Positions 17,164 to 26,050 of a stretch of DNA of 64,000 nucleotides are shown piece after piece. Both the position numbers and the translations under genes were made by a program. How positions within the stretch are numbered: the stretch's first letter is position 1; each line of letters opens with the position of its first letter. The DNA is from CBDBND01 sp965207985 (GTDB lineage: Bacteria > Pseudomonadota > Alphaproteobacteria > Rhodospirillales > Rhodospirillaceae): the NCBI GenBank assembly GCA_965207985.1, contig CBDBND010000032.1:310001-374000 (forward strand). Reading direction: 5' to 3'. The notes below the pieces were generated by a model. It ran no database searches, was not told the DNA's origin, and saw only the letters and a list, made by a program, of their open reading frames with translations.

Positions 17164-18039
17164 TCAGCGGAAGACCACCGTCTTCATGCCATTGAGTAGC
17201 ACCCGCCGTTCCCCGTGCCCGCGCACGGCGCGGGAAAGCACCGTGCTTTCGATATCCCGGCCCAGATGAATAAGATCATCCGGCGTCATCATATGGTCCA
17301 CCCGCTCCACCGCCTGCTCGATGATCGGCCCTTCATCCAGGTCCGAAGTGACATAGTGCGCGGTCGCTCCAATGATCTTCACCCCCCGGGCGTGGGCCTG
17401 GTGGTAGGGCCGTGCCCCTTTGAATCCAGGCAGAAACGAGTGGTGGATATTGATGATGCGGCCCGGGAGCTGATCGCAAAAGTCTTGCGTCAGAATTTGC
17501 ATATATCGGGCCAGCACCAGCAGTTCCGCATCCGTGTCCTTAATGACAGATAGGATCTGTTGCTCTTGTTCGGGCTTTGAGTCCGAAGCGACAGGAAAAT
17601 GATGAAAGGGAATGTCATGCCATTCGACCAGGTCCCGGAAGGTATCGTGATTGGAAACCACAGCAACCACTTTGATGGGAATAGCCCCGATCTGGACGCG
17701 GTGGAGTAGGTCGTTGAGGCAATGGCCGAACTTGGAAACGGCGATAACGGTTTTTACTTTTTCAGCTGAATCGTACAAATCCCAATCCATGGAGAAATTT
17801 TTTGATAATCCGGCAAAGCCATTGGTGATGGCGCCCCGGGGCAAGGGTTCATCCTCGGCGGAACGAAACACGGTGCGCATAAAAAACCGGCCCGTATCCG
17901 GATCCCCGAAGTGGGAAGACTCGGTGATGAAGGCGTTGTGTTCCGAGAGGTACGTGGACACCGCAGCGACGATGCCCACCGTGTCAGGGCAGCGGATGGT
18001 CAGTACATAACAATCGGCGCAATCGGAGGGCGAGGGCAT
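17164..18039 (-). CDS. purU: formyltetrahydrofolate deformylase
   Basis: Hydrolyses 10-formyl-THF to THF and formate, balancing one-carbon pools. 291 aa: an N-terminal ACT domain (TIRCPDTVGIVAAVSTYLSEHNAFI, about 9-90) and a C-terminal formyltransferase fold with the catalytic stretch NIHHSFLPGFKGARPYHQA (near 200) and GATAHYVTSDLDEGPII (near 223). It is encoded 3 bp downstream of meaB on the same strand, so it probably shares the mutA-mutB-meaB transcript. Confidence 0.95.
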   Translation of the reverse strand: MPSPSDCADCYVLTIRCPDTVGIVAAVSTYLSEHNAFITESSHFGDPDTGRFFMRTVFRSAEDEPLPRGAITNGFAGLSKNFSMDWDLYDSAEKVKTVIAVSKFGHCLNDLLHRVQIGAIPIKVVAVVSNHDTFRDLVEWHDIPFHHFPVASDSKPEQEQQILSVIKDTDAELLVLARYMQILTQDFCDQLPGRIINIHHSFLPGFKGARPYHQAHARGVKIIGATAHYVTSDLDEGPIIEQAVERVDHMMTPDDLIHLGRDIESTVLSRAVRGHGERRVLLNGMKTVVFR

Positions 18040-18042
18040 ACC

Positions 18043-19056
18043 TTAAATACCAAACGCTTTGAGAATTTGCTCAACAGCCTGGGCAGCCGTGACTTTGCCG
18101 GACCCCACGTCCGCTTCCAACTGAGAAGACAAAGCTTCGACATCGCGGTGCTGTCTGAGTTTTGTCAGCAGACGATCTTCCACCATGGACCACATCCACT
18201 GCACTTGCTGGTTCTGCCGCATGTCCACGAGGCCGCCGCCTTCCGACAATTGCGTATGACGTTGCATGATTCGGTTCCACAAATCATCGAGACCCCGATT
18301 CTCCAATGCGCTCACGGTCACAACCGGCGGGACCCATTCTTTGTCTTTAGGCGTGATGATGCGCAGGGCATGTTGATATTCCGCGGCGGAGGTCTTGGCG
18401 CGGGTTTCATTGTCGCCGTCGGCCTTGTTCAGGGCGATCATGTCGGCGATTTCCAAGATACCTTTCTTTATGCCCTGAAGCTCATCACCGGCGCCGGCGA
18501 CGAGCAGCACCATGAAAAAGTCGACCATCTGCGAGACCGCCACCTCCGACTGGCCGACACCCACCGTCTCCACCAGAATCACGTCAAACCCCGCTGCTTC
18601 GCAGAGAAGAATGGTTTCCCGCGTGGTCCGCGTCACGCCGCCCAAAGTGCCGGACGTGGGCGACGGTCGGATAAAGGCGTTATCGTTCACAGCCAGACGG
18701 GCCATGCGGGTTTTGTCACCAAGGATGGAGCCGCCCGTGCGGGTGGAGGATGGATCGACAGCAAGGACGGCCACAAGATGGCCTGCGTCCGTCAAATTAG
18801 TGCCCAAGGTGTCGATGAAAGTGCTCTTGCCCGCGCCCGGCACACCGGAAATACCGACACGGACGGACTTACCGGCGTCAGGGGTGAGTTGCAGCAGCAC
18901 CTCTTGCGCCTGCTGTTGATGGTCCGGCTTGCGGCTTTCGATCAATGTGATGGCCTGGGCCAATTTGGCACGGCTGCCGGAGCGCACACCGTCCACGTAG
19001 TCGTCCACCGTCAATCGCGAACGGCCGGCAGCGGATGTCGGCGTATCGTCGGCCAT
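18043..19056 (-). CDS. meaB: methylmalonyl-CoA mutase-associated GTPase MeaB
   Basis: 337 aa G3E-family P-loop GTPase that loads and protects the adenosylcobalamin cofactor of methylmalonyl-CoA mutase. Walker A is GVPGAGKSTF (near 73), Walker B/switch is VETVGVGQSE (near 160), and the specificity motif is NKAD (near 206). It lies 9 bp after mutB on the minus strand, as expected for its chaperone role. Confidence 0.96.
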   Translation of the reverse strand: MADDTPTSAAGRSRLTVDDYVDGVRSGSRAKLAQAITLIESRKPDHQQQAQEVLLQLTPDAGKSVRVGISGVPGAGKSTFIDTLGTNLTDAGHLVAVLAVDPSSTRTGGSILGDKTRMARLAVNDNAFIRPSPTSGTLGGVTRTTRETILLCEAAGFDVILVETVGVGQSEVAVSQMVDFFMVLLVAGAGDELQGIKKGILEIADMIALNKADGDNETRAKTSAAEYQHALRIITPKDKEWVPPVVTVSALENRGLDDLWNRIMQRHTQLSEGGGLVDMRQNQQVQWMWSMVEDRLLTKLRQHRDVEALSSQLEADVGSGKVTAAQAVEQILKAFGI

Positions 19057-19065
19057 GTCGTACTT

Positions 19066-21237
19066 CTATTCCGCTGCTGCGGAGGTGTGGCCTAAGGCTC
19101 GGCTAAGCGCCTCCAATAGATCGACGGCGGCTTCGCTGATCACCGTTCCCGGGGCAAAGATGGCCGCCGCTCCGGCCTCCTTCAATTCATCGTAGTCCTG
19201 TGGCGGGATGACCCCGCCGGCGACAATCATGATGTCGCTGCGTCCAAGCTTGTCCAATTCCGCTTTCAATGCGGGCACCAAGGTCAAGTGTCCTGCCGCC
19301 AAAGAACTGGCGCCAATAATATGTACGTCGTTTTCGACGGCCTGGCGTGCCGCTTCTTCCGGTGTCTGGAACAGAGGGCCAATGTCCACATCGAAACCCA
19401 AATCGGCAAAGGCAGTGGCAACAACCTTCTGGCCGCGGTCGTGACCGTCCTGTCCCATCTTGGCAACGAGAATCCTAGGCCGCCGCCCTTCGCTTTGTTC
19501 GAAGGCGGCAACAAGCTCTACCACTTTGGCGACTGTTGCGTCTGAGCTGCCCACTTCCTTGCGATAAACTCCCGAGATGGATTTAATCTCCGCCACATGG
19601 CGGCCGAACACCTGTTCCATGGCGCCGGTGATCTCGCCCACCGTGGCTTTGGCCCGGGCCGCGTCGACAGACAAGGCCAATAGATTACCGTCGCCGGTCT
19701 CGGCTGCCTTGGTCAAGGCTGCAAGTGCAGATTGGCAGGCGTCTTCATCCCGCTCAGCCTTCAGTTTCTTCAATTTGTCCAACTGAGAGGCGCGTACGGC
19801 GGCGTTGTCCACCTTGAGCACATCGATATTTTCGGTTTCATCCAGGCGGTATTGGTTGACCCCAACCACCGTTTGCCGTCCGGAATCGATCCGCGCTTGG
19901 GTGCGGGCCGCCGCCTCTTCAATACGCAGTTTGGGCAAGCCCGCCTCGATGGCCTTGGCCATACCACCCAGTTCTTCCACCTCTTGAATGTGTTGCCATG
20001 CCCGTTTGGCGAGGTCGTGGGTTAGGCGTTCGACGTAAAAACTGCCGCCCCACGGATCGACCGTGCGGCAGGTGCCTGTCTCATGCTGAATGAACAACTG
20101 GGTATTGCGAGCGATGCGGGCGGAGAAGTCCGTCGGCAATGCCAGGGCTTCGTCGAGCGCATTGGTGTGCAGCGACTGGGTGTGGCCATGGGTCGCCGCC
20201 ATGGCTTCGATACAGGTGCGTGCGACGTTGTTGTAGACGTCCTGTGCCGTCAGCGACCAGCCGGAGGTCTGGCAATGGGTGCGCAGGCATAAGGATCTAT
20301 CGTTTTTCGGATTGAAGGGTTTGATCAGCTTGGCCCAAAGCAAGCGCGCGGCGCGCATTTTGGCCACTTCCATGAAAAAATTCATGCCGATGGCCCAGAA
20401 GAACGACAACCGCGGAGCAAAGGCGTCGATGTCCAAACCGGCGTTCTGGCCGGCCCGCGCATATTCCACGCCGTCCGCCAGGGTGTAAGCCAATTCCAGA
20501 TCAGCCGTCGCGCCGGCTTCCTGCATGTGATAGCCGGAGATGGAAATGGAATTGAACTTGGGCATCTTTGCCGAAGCGTGAGAAAAGATGTCGGAGATGA
20601 TGCGCATGCTAGGTTCCGGCGGAAAGATGTATGTGTTGCGCACCATGAACTCTTTGAGAATGTCGTTCTGGATGGTGCCGGAAAGTTGTTCCGGTGTGAC
20701 GCCTTGTTCTTCCGCCGCAACGATGTAGAGCGCAAGCACAGGCAGCACAGCGCCGTTCATGGTCATGGAGACGGACATGCGGTCCAAGGGAATGCCATCG
20801 AACAAAGTGCGCATGTCGTAAATGGAATCGATGGCCACACCGGCCATGCCTACGTCGCCATGGACCCGTGGATGATCGGAATCGTAGCCGCGGTGAGTGG
20901 CAAGATCGAACGCCACCGACAGACCTTTCTGACCGGCAGCCAAGTTGCGCCGGTAAAAGGCGTTGGAATCTTCCGCCGTGGAGAACCCCGCGTATTGCCG
21001 GATGGTCCAGGGCCGGGTGGCGTACATGGTCGGGTAAGGGCCGCGCAGGAAGGGCGGCAGACCCGGCAACGTGTTGAGGAAATCCAGGTCCGCGACATCG
21101 TCTGGCCCGTACCCCGCTTTGACGTCAATGCCTTCAGGGGTGGTCCATTCACCATTCGCATCCTGACCCGAGGACTGCGACGGTGATTGTGTGTCCGTTG
21201 CCAACGGCACATCGGCAAAATTGGGGATTTGAGTCAT
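19066..21237 (-). CDS. mutB: methylmalonyl-CoA mutase, catalytic large subunit
   Basis: Converts (R)-methylmalonyl-CoA to succinyl-CoA with adenosylcobalamin, the last step of propionate assimilation. 723 aa from ATG 21237, which overlaps the small-subunit stop as ATGA. The frame is open to 21291, but that start is less likely. Substrate-barrel motifs are GPYPTMYATRPWTIRQYAGFSTAEDSNAFY-like, near residue 70, and DPWGGSFYVE. The C-terminal cobalamin domain has the DxHxxG signature QDGHDRG (near 598), with GASSLAAGH and VAGGVIPPQD. Confidence 0.97.
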   Translation of the reverse strand: MTQIPNFADVPLATDTQSPSQSSGQDANGEWTTPEGIDVKAGYGPDDVADLDFLNTLPGLPPFLRGPYPTMYATRPWTIRQYAGFSTAEDSNAFYRRNLAAGQKGLSVAFDLATHRGYDSDHPRVHGDVGMAGVAIDSIYDMRTLFDGIPLDRMSVSMTMNGAVLPVLALYIVAAEEQGVTPEQLSGTIQNDILKEFMVRNTYIFPPEPSMRIISDIFSHASAKMPKFNSISISGYHMQEAGATADLELAYTLADGVEYARAGQNAGLDIDAFAPRLSFFWAIGMNFFMEVAKMRAARLLWAKLIKPFNPKNDRSLCLRTHCQTSGWSLTAQDVYNNVARTCIEAMAATHGHTQSLHTNALDEALALPTDFSARIARNTQLFIQHETGTCRTVDPWGGSFYVERLTHDLAKRAWQHIQEVEELGGMAKAIEAGLPKLRIEEAAARTQARIDSGRQTVVGVNQYRLDETENIDVLKVDNAAVRASQLDKLKKLKAERDEDACQSALAALTKAAETGDGNLLALSVDAARAKATVGEITGAMEQVFGRHVAEIKSISGVYRKEVGSSDATVAKVVELVAAFEQSEGRRPRILVAKMGQDGHDRGQKVVATAFADLGFDVDIGPLFQTPEEAARQAVENDVHIIGASSLAAGHLTLVPALKAELDKLGRSDIMIVAGGVIPPQDYDELKEAGAAAIFAPGTVISEAAVDLLEALSRALGHTSAAAE

Positions 21238-23306
21238 GGGCCCACTCCCAATTGCACATGGGTGGTTTGCAGCACGGTCAAAACGTCGCACCCCACATAA
21301 ATGAAATCATCAACCCCCGCATCGCGCAAAGCAGATTCCCTTTCACCGGGACGTCCGGCAAGGACGACGAAAGCGGCGCCGGCATCCTTCAACGCCTTGG
21401 CAAGGTCGGCTGCAGTTTCGGCGTAAATTTCGTCCGTGGAACACAGCACGGCAGCACTGGCCTGACTTTCCTTAAAATCGTTGGCGATATCGGCTGCTTC
21501 GGCACCACCGGCGCCGGCAATAGTTTCAATACCACCGGCTTCGAAAAAGTTTTTAGAAAAGGTCGCCCGTGGGGTGAAGTCGGCAATGCGTCCCATGTTG
21601 GCAAGGAAGATACGCGGGCGCTGACCATACTGTTCGGACCACGCATCACTGGCATCGCGCAGGGTTTCGAAATCTTCGCCAAGACGGTGTTGGGGCAGAG
21701 GTGCGATCTCCGTCGGTGTTCCTTTCAAAGCCGCGCCAATGGTGGCGGACGAGGCATCATCAGCCGCTGCCTTAACCAAGGCTGCCATCAACGTGCCGTC
21801 GCCATGGCCGGGCAGATCACCGGCGCCACCTTTCGCCTGCGCCGCCCGTTCGTCTGCGGCTGCCACGATGGCTCCCATATCGGGCGCATCAACCTCGACC
21901 GGCCCTTCGGCGATGTTGGGAAACTCGCTGACGCCGGTGAGCGGTGCCTTCCGAGTGGCGATGTCCCCGGCGCGGGCGAGTTCTGTCTCGGCGATTGTTT
22001 CTGCCAATGATCCGTCGGCCAGAACCTTTGCCATACCTCCTTGCCGCTCGATGTCCTGAAACTGAGCCCAAGCTTTTTCAGCTAAGTCTTGGGTTAAAGA
22101 GTCCACCATCCACGACCCACCAGCCGGATCCACAACCCGGTTCAATGAAGACTCTTCCTGCAGAATGATCTGGGTATAGCGGGCGATGCGGCGGCCGAAA
22201 CGGGTGGGCAAACCGATGGCGCTTTCAAAGGGCAATACGGTGACGGAGTCCGCACCGCCGATGGCGGCGGCAAAACAGGCGGCAGTGCCGCGTAGCATGT
22301 TCACCCATGGACCGCGGCGGCTCATCATCCGTGGCGCGGTAACGGCGCTCATGGTTGTGCTTCGGTTGTCTCCACTGGCGCCACAAGCTTCTACAATCCG
22401 CGCCCAAAGCACGCGCGCTGCCCGTAGTTTCGCGATGGTCAGGAACACATCCGTATCGCAAGTCAGGGTGAACGCGGTTTGCGCGCAGGCGTCGTCGATA
22501 GACAAGCCCGCCGCCGTGGTGTGACGCAAATATTCAACCGCCGTGGCCATGGCAATGGCCAGTTCCTGCGCTTCGGAGCAACCGGCCGAGTGATACACGG
22601 TGGTCGCGATGTTCAAGGCCTGTGCATTGGGATAAGTGCGCAACACATAACAGGCGAGGTCAGCCATACGGCCCAACAGCGTGTCCATGGGCACGATCAC
22701 CTTGCCCACGGCAGCCAATGTGCTGAGAGGGTCGGCGCCGAAGTTGCCTTTGAAGGACCCGGCATCGACAGCGTTTTCAGTGAGCACGTGCATGAGGAAG
22801 GCAGCGGGGGGTAAAGACGGCCCGCCCGGGTCCAGCATCACCGGTGCCAGGTCGAGATAAACGCCACTAAGGAGTTGTTCCATATCGGCGCGGCTTTTGA
22901 TCACCGTGCCGCTTCGGCCCGTCGGATCCAATTTGAGCCAGATGGATGTGGCACCCTTTTCCAAGTCTCTCAAGATTTGCCGGTTGGCTTCCGCCGGGTC
23001 GGGATGGGATGACAAGCAGCGCACGTCCCATCCGTTGGCACCGTCAGCTGTGTTAGGACGTCTTAAGGCGAGTGGATCGTCATTGGAATCGCTGCCGTCC
23101 GCTGGCGTGTAGAGCGGCTTGATGCCGATGCCGTCATAGGTGGTGCTGGTCAGTTTTTCGTAAGGTTTGCCGCCGAGGGTTTTCTCTACCAAGGCCATCC
23201 AGGCGTCCCGGTCCGCCTCGGCGAAATCGCTCGCCAAGGGCAGCAGGGTGTCATCCATAGCCGGGCTTGACTCCACGACGGCGCTCCCATTGAGGGTCCC
23301 CCTCAT
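21234..23306 (-). CDS. mutA: methylmalonyl-CoA mutase, small subunit
   Basis: 690 aa partner of MutB. It keeps the mutase barrel (VDPAGGSWMVDSLTQDLAEKAW near 395) and a degenerate cobalamin-like C-terminal domain without the DxHxxG motif, as usual for this non-catalytic subunit. ATG 23306 is the longest start. ATG 23258 (MDDTLLPLASDF) is a plausible alternative, with GGAG about 12 nt upstream. It is the first gene of the mutA-mutB-meaB-purU block. I see no cobalamin riboswitch in the 80 bp upstream. Confidence 0.94.
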   Translation of the reverse strand: MRGTLNGSAVVESSPAMDDTLLPLASDFAEADRDAWMALVEKTLGGKPYEKLTSTTYDGIGIKPLYTPADGSDSNDDPLALRRPNTADGANGWDVRCLSSHPDPAEANRQILRDLEKGATSIWLKLDPTGRSGTVIKSRADMEQLLSGVYLDLAPVMLDPGGPSLPPAAFLMHVLTENAVDAGSFKGNFGADPLSTLAAVGKVIVPMDTLLGRMADLACYVLRTYPNAQALNIATTVYHSAGCSEAQELAIAMATAVEYLRHTTAAGLSIDDACAQTAFTLTCDTDVFLTIAKLRAARVLWARIVEACGASGDNRSTTMSAVTAPRMMSRRGPWVNMLRGTAACFAAAIGGADSVTVLPFESAIGLPTRFGRRIARYTQIILQEESSLNRVVDPAGGSWMVDSLTQDLAEKAWAQFQDIERQGGMAKVLADGSLAETIAETELARAGDIATRKAPLTGVSEFPNIAEGPVEVDAPDMGAIVAAADERAAQAKGGAGDLPGHGDGTLMAALVKAAADDASSATIGAALKGTPTEIAPLPQHRLGEDFETLRDASDAWSEQYGQRPRIFLANMGRIADFTPRATFSKNFFEAGGIETIAGAGGAEAADIANDFKESQASAAVLCSTDEIYAETAADLAKALKDAGAAFVVLAGRPGERESALRDAGVDDFIYVGCDVLTVLQTTHVQLGVGP

Positions 23307-23387
23307 ACACCCAGAGGGGAAATAGGGTCGGGAAACCGATCTAACCCACTGAATTTAAGCCTTTTGCTGCACTGCGTCAAACACGCC

Positions 23388-23530
23388 TCAGCGGACCGCG
23401 GCAGCCTCCACCGCCCGCCATATCCGGGCGAAATTGCCCCACCACAGTTTGGCGATCTGGTCTTCGGAATATCCTCTGGAAACAAGCGCTTCGGTCACGC
23501 CAAAGGCTTCGCCGGCATCCATCCAGTCGG
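23388..23530 (-). pseudogene. C-terminal remnant of a second M19 dipeptidase
   Basis: About 45 codons ending at 23388 read FTDWMDAGEAFGVTEALVSRGYSEDQIAKLWWGNFARIWRAVE-like sequence, clearly parallel to the C-terminus of the dipeptidase at 15871 (WSDASETFNVTLELVRRGYTEGQIAKLWGGNLLRVL). Everything upstream is replaced by IS5-derived sequence, so only the last tenth of the gene remains. The right edge is approximate, because both readings overlap near 23525-23540. Confidence 0.85.
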
Positions 23531-23967
23531 TGAAGACCACGGAAAGCGGAGGTCCGCGCGGGTTTGACGCGGGTAAGAAGGTGATGGGCCGCAAGCGCCA
23601 TATCGTGGTGGACACTGGCGGGCGGTTGCTCGGTGCCGTGGTCCACGAGGCTGACATCCAGGATCGCGACGGTGCGCCGTCGCTGCTCGCCGAGGTGGGG
23701 GCGTGGTTTCCCGGGGTCGGCCATATCTTCGCCGACGGCGCTTACGCCGGCCCTAAGCTGGCCGGGGCCCGGCTCCTGTTCCTGCCCAAGTACTCCCCCG
23801 ACCTCAATCCCATCGAGCAGGTCTTCGCCAAGCTCAAGCATCTGCTCCGCCTCGAAGCGCCGCGAACCGTCGAGGCCGTCTCAGCCGCCATCGGCAGACT
23901 CCTCGATACCTATACCTCAAATGAATGCGCCAACTATTTCAAAAACGCAGGATATGACCCAACCTAA
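23531..23967 (+). pseudogene. IS5/IS630 chimeric transposase remnant
   Basis: One open frame joins two unrelated transposase pieces. VKTTESGGPRGFDAGKKVMG and RKRHIVVDTGGRLLGAVVHEADIQDRDGAP belong to an IS5-type DDE domain and run to YAGPKL. From LLFLPKYSPDLNPIEQVFAKLKHLLR onward the sequence is the C-terminal part of an IS630-type transposase with its NPIE glutamate, ending NYFKNAGYDPT. Neither is complete, so it is a recombination scar. The frame is open from 23434, but the earlier part is antisense to the dipeptidase remnant. Confidence 0.88.
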
Positions 23968-24043
23968 AATCATACCGCTCTAGGCGTGTGTCGCGCCCAT
24001 TTGGGCGGGACGACTGCTGACAAGTTCCAGTAACCTCACTTGA

Positions 24044-24072
24044 AACCCCGCCTTTCGGCGGGGTTCTTTTTT
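24044..24072 (+). terminator. strong intrinsic terminator
   Basis: AACCCCGCC (24044-24052), loop TTTC, GGCGGGGTT (24057-24065), then C and six T residues: a 9-bp G+C-rich stem with a T tract on the plus strand. On the minus strand the same stem lies about 30 bp past the stop of the methyltransferase gene but has only a short T run. No intact plus-strand gene now precedes it; the IS scrap does. Confidence 0.85.
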
Positions 24073-24099
24073 GGCACTCAACAAAATGTAAGAGCGGCT

Positions 24100-25251
24100 T
24101 TAAGCCGGCTTTTGGGCCCCATGGACAAACCAGTGCCCAGGACCTTGGGTGCGTTTTCGGTAGCCGGCGAACTGGCAGCCCGGCGCATAGCCTGTTTCTA
24201 ACATTAGGGCGTCGAGATCGGAGTCTGCCCAGCCCATCCAGAAGGGTTCGCCGTTGTGCTTGATTTGCCAATCGTTGAGGACCTGATCAACCAGGTCGTG
24301 GTAACCGGGCTGAATGGGCACATCCATATGGAACGAGATGCCGCCCGGCTTGAGCACGCGCCAAATTTCCGCAAGGGAGTCTTTGAGAATCTGCGGGGTG
24401 GTCTCATGACCCCAGATGGTGGAGACCACCAGATCAAACGATTCATCGTCGAAGTCCATATCGTCACTTCTCATTTGAACAAAGTATATGGGGTTACCCT
24501 CACTTTCGTTGCGTACATGTCCCCAACGCATTAATCCCGCAGCGACATCAATGCCGTAGACTTCAGCATCAGGATAGGTCTGCGTGTATGTCGTGGTGTT
24601 TAATCCGGTGCCGCAGCCAATATCGAGAATACGTTTAGGTTTTTGCGGTCCGAACTGATTTTCGAGTTCTTGAATTAAGAAGTGAGCGGCGGAGTACCCG
24701 GGTTTCGCGCCGCGACCCTTGCCGGCACCATACATCATTCCCGCGCCCGTATAACGGGCCCCAGCCAAAATGTCATAGTCAACGCCGTTGCGTTCTAAAC
24801 AAAATCCACCTGGCTGGCGGTGGATTTCAACCTTGGCAATGTTAGGAGGAAGATCTAACTCGGGATTAAGTGTCAAAGATCCCTTTTTGTCTTTGCGGTT
24901 GACGACTTCCGCCGCAGCCGCGTCGATCCGCGGCAAGTCGTGGTCCAATGTCTCATCAATGCAGTTCCACATCATGTCCTGACCAATCCAGGTGAGCGAT
25001 TCCCAAGTTTGGAACAGATGCTCGCTGTACAGATGTTTCTTGGCTGCTTTGCGATGATCGCGATTCAAATCATCGAGCGGCTCACCCAATTCAGATTCCA
25101 GTTCCGGCGTAACATTTTCTGCAAAGAAGTCATGAATGTCCGTTTGCAGGTCCAGGTTCACCTTCTGCTTGAACTGAACAATAAATGCCTGACGGGCCAG
25201 TTCATCCTGGGTCGGGTGAAGCATGATTTCGCGGTCTGGATCGTTGGTCAT
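24100..25251 (-). CDS. class I SAM-dependent methyltransferase
   Basis: 383 aa. An N-terminal helical region of about 190 residues with no family I recognise precedes a Rossmann methyltransferase domain: motif I ILDIGCGTGLNTTTY (near 217), YGIDVAAGLMRWG and a post-I region, then DDESFDLVVSTIWGHETT and LAEIWRVLKPGGISFHMDV (motif for methyltransferase type 11). The substrate is unknown. The gene stands alone, with the IS scrap and terminator downstream. Confidence 0.85.
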   Translation of the reverse strand: MTNDPDREIMLHPTQDELARQAFIVQFKQKVNLDLQTDIHDFFAENVTPELESELGEPLDDLNRDHRKAAKKHLYSEHLFQTWESLTWIGQDMMWNCIDETLDHDLPRIDAAAAEVVNRKDKKGSLTLNPELDLPPNIAKVEIHRQPGGFCLERNGVDYDILAGARYTGAGMMYGAGKGRGAKPGYSAAHFLIQELENQFGPQKPKRILDIGCGTGLNTTTYTQTYPDAEVYGIDVAAGLMRWGHVRNESEGNPIYFVQMRSDDMDFDDESFDLVVSTIWGHETTPQILKDSLAEIWRVLKPGGISFHMDVPIQPGYHDLVDQVLNDWQIKHNGEPFWMGWADSDLDALMLETGYAPGCQFAGYRKRTQGPGHWFVHGAQKPA

Positions 25252-25431
25252 GGCTGCCGCTCCTTGGTCTTCGCTGAGACGCTCTACTCACATTTAGTGA
25301 TGAATTGTCATAGAGTTAGGGTCAATTGCAACGCTTTTCCACGGCTGTCACCGCCGGGCGAGCAGGGCGTTTTGACCTTGTTGACACGGCGCATACTTGA
25401 GCCCATTTCAATGCATCGGTACCGTGCCGTT

Positions 25432-26034
25432 ATGAGAACAAGTCTTTTTATCATATTAACCTGCTTGTCAACGATGGCCGCTCAGACAGCGCTGTCTCAC
25501 CCGCATGTTTGGGTGACGGGAGCTGCGTCTTTTCAAATCGAAGACACCAAACTGACGCGCATTGGTATGCGGTGGCAGTTTGATGCCTTTTTTAGCCAAG
25601 TGCTCGGCGCTGACTTTGACACCAATGCGGACGGCACGTTCGATGAGGCTGAAACCCAAGCCATGAAGGATCAGGTTTTCACCAGCTTGAAAGACTTTGG
25701 GTACTTCACCCACGTGCGTAGTGAATCATCGGACGTTGAAGAGTTGTTTTCAGACGTCGAGAACTTTGTCATTGGCGACGACAGAGGGGAGATGGTGTTT
25801 ACCTTCGACCTTGTTTTAGCGGAGCCCATGGACCCAACAACCGAGGCCATCGGTTTGAGCGTGTATGATCCGACAATCTATGTGGATCTCATCCTTGGCG
25901 GTGATACGCCCGTAAACGTGGCGGGCGCGGATGATCTGGGATGCGCCTTTGAATTCCGTCAAGGCAATGAAGTCACCAGCCAGTCCTTTTTTCTCATTCC
26001 CCAGGAAGTCTGGCTGACCTGTTCAGGCAGTTAA
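25432..26034 (+). CDS. DUF1007 family periplasmic protein
   Basis: 200 aa from ATG 25432. ATG 25411 is also in frame, and the frame is open from 24940 without coding character. The signal peptide MRTSLFIILTCLSTMAAQTALS precedes HPHVWVTGAASFQI, the His-rich start typical of DUF1007 proteins. The acidic DTNADGTFDEAET looks like a calcium/EF-hand-type loop. DUF1007 proteins commonly pair with NicO-type metal transporters, and here that gene lies immediately downstream in convergent orientation. Probably a periplasmic partner in nickel, cobalt or zinc handling (inference). Confidence 0.85.
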   Translation: MRTSLFIILTCLSTMAAQTALSHPHVWVTGAASFQIEDTKLTRIGMRWQFDAFFSQVLGADFDTNADGTFDEAETQAMKDQVFTSLKDFGYFTHVRSESSDVEELFSDVENFVIGDDRGEMVFTFDLVLAEPMDPTTEAIGLSVYDPTIYVDLILGGDTPVNVAGADDLGCAFEFRQGNEVTSQSFFLIPQEVWLTCSGS

Positions 26035-26050
26035 GCAACCGCGTATACGG

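Noticed and set aside
17911..19095. 394-codon plus-strand open frame
   Set aside because: It is antisense to purU and meaB, which are secure by motif and operon context. The translated protein has no family features.
23306..23388. Possible cobalamin riboswitch before mutA
   Set aside because: The space is too short (about 80 bp) and I see no B12-box-like sequence.
24940..25431. Long N-terminal extension of the DUF1007 frame
   Set aside because: It overlaps the methyltransferase gene on the other strand, and the signal peptide begins at 25432.
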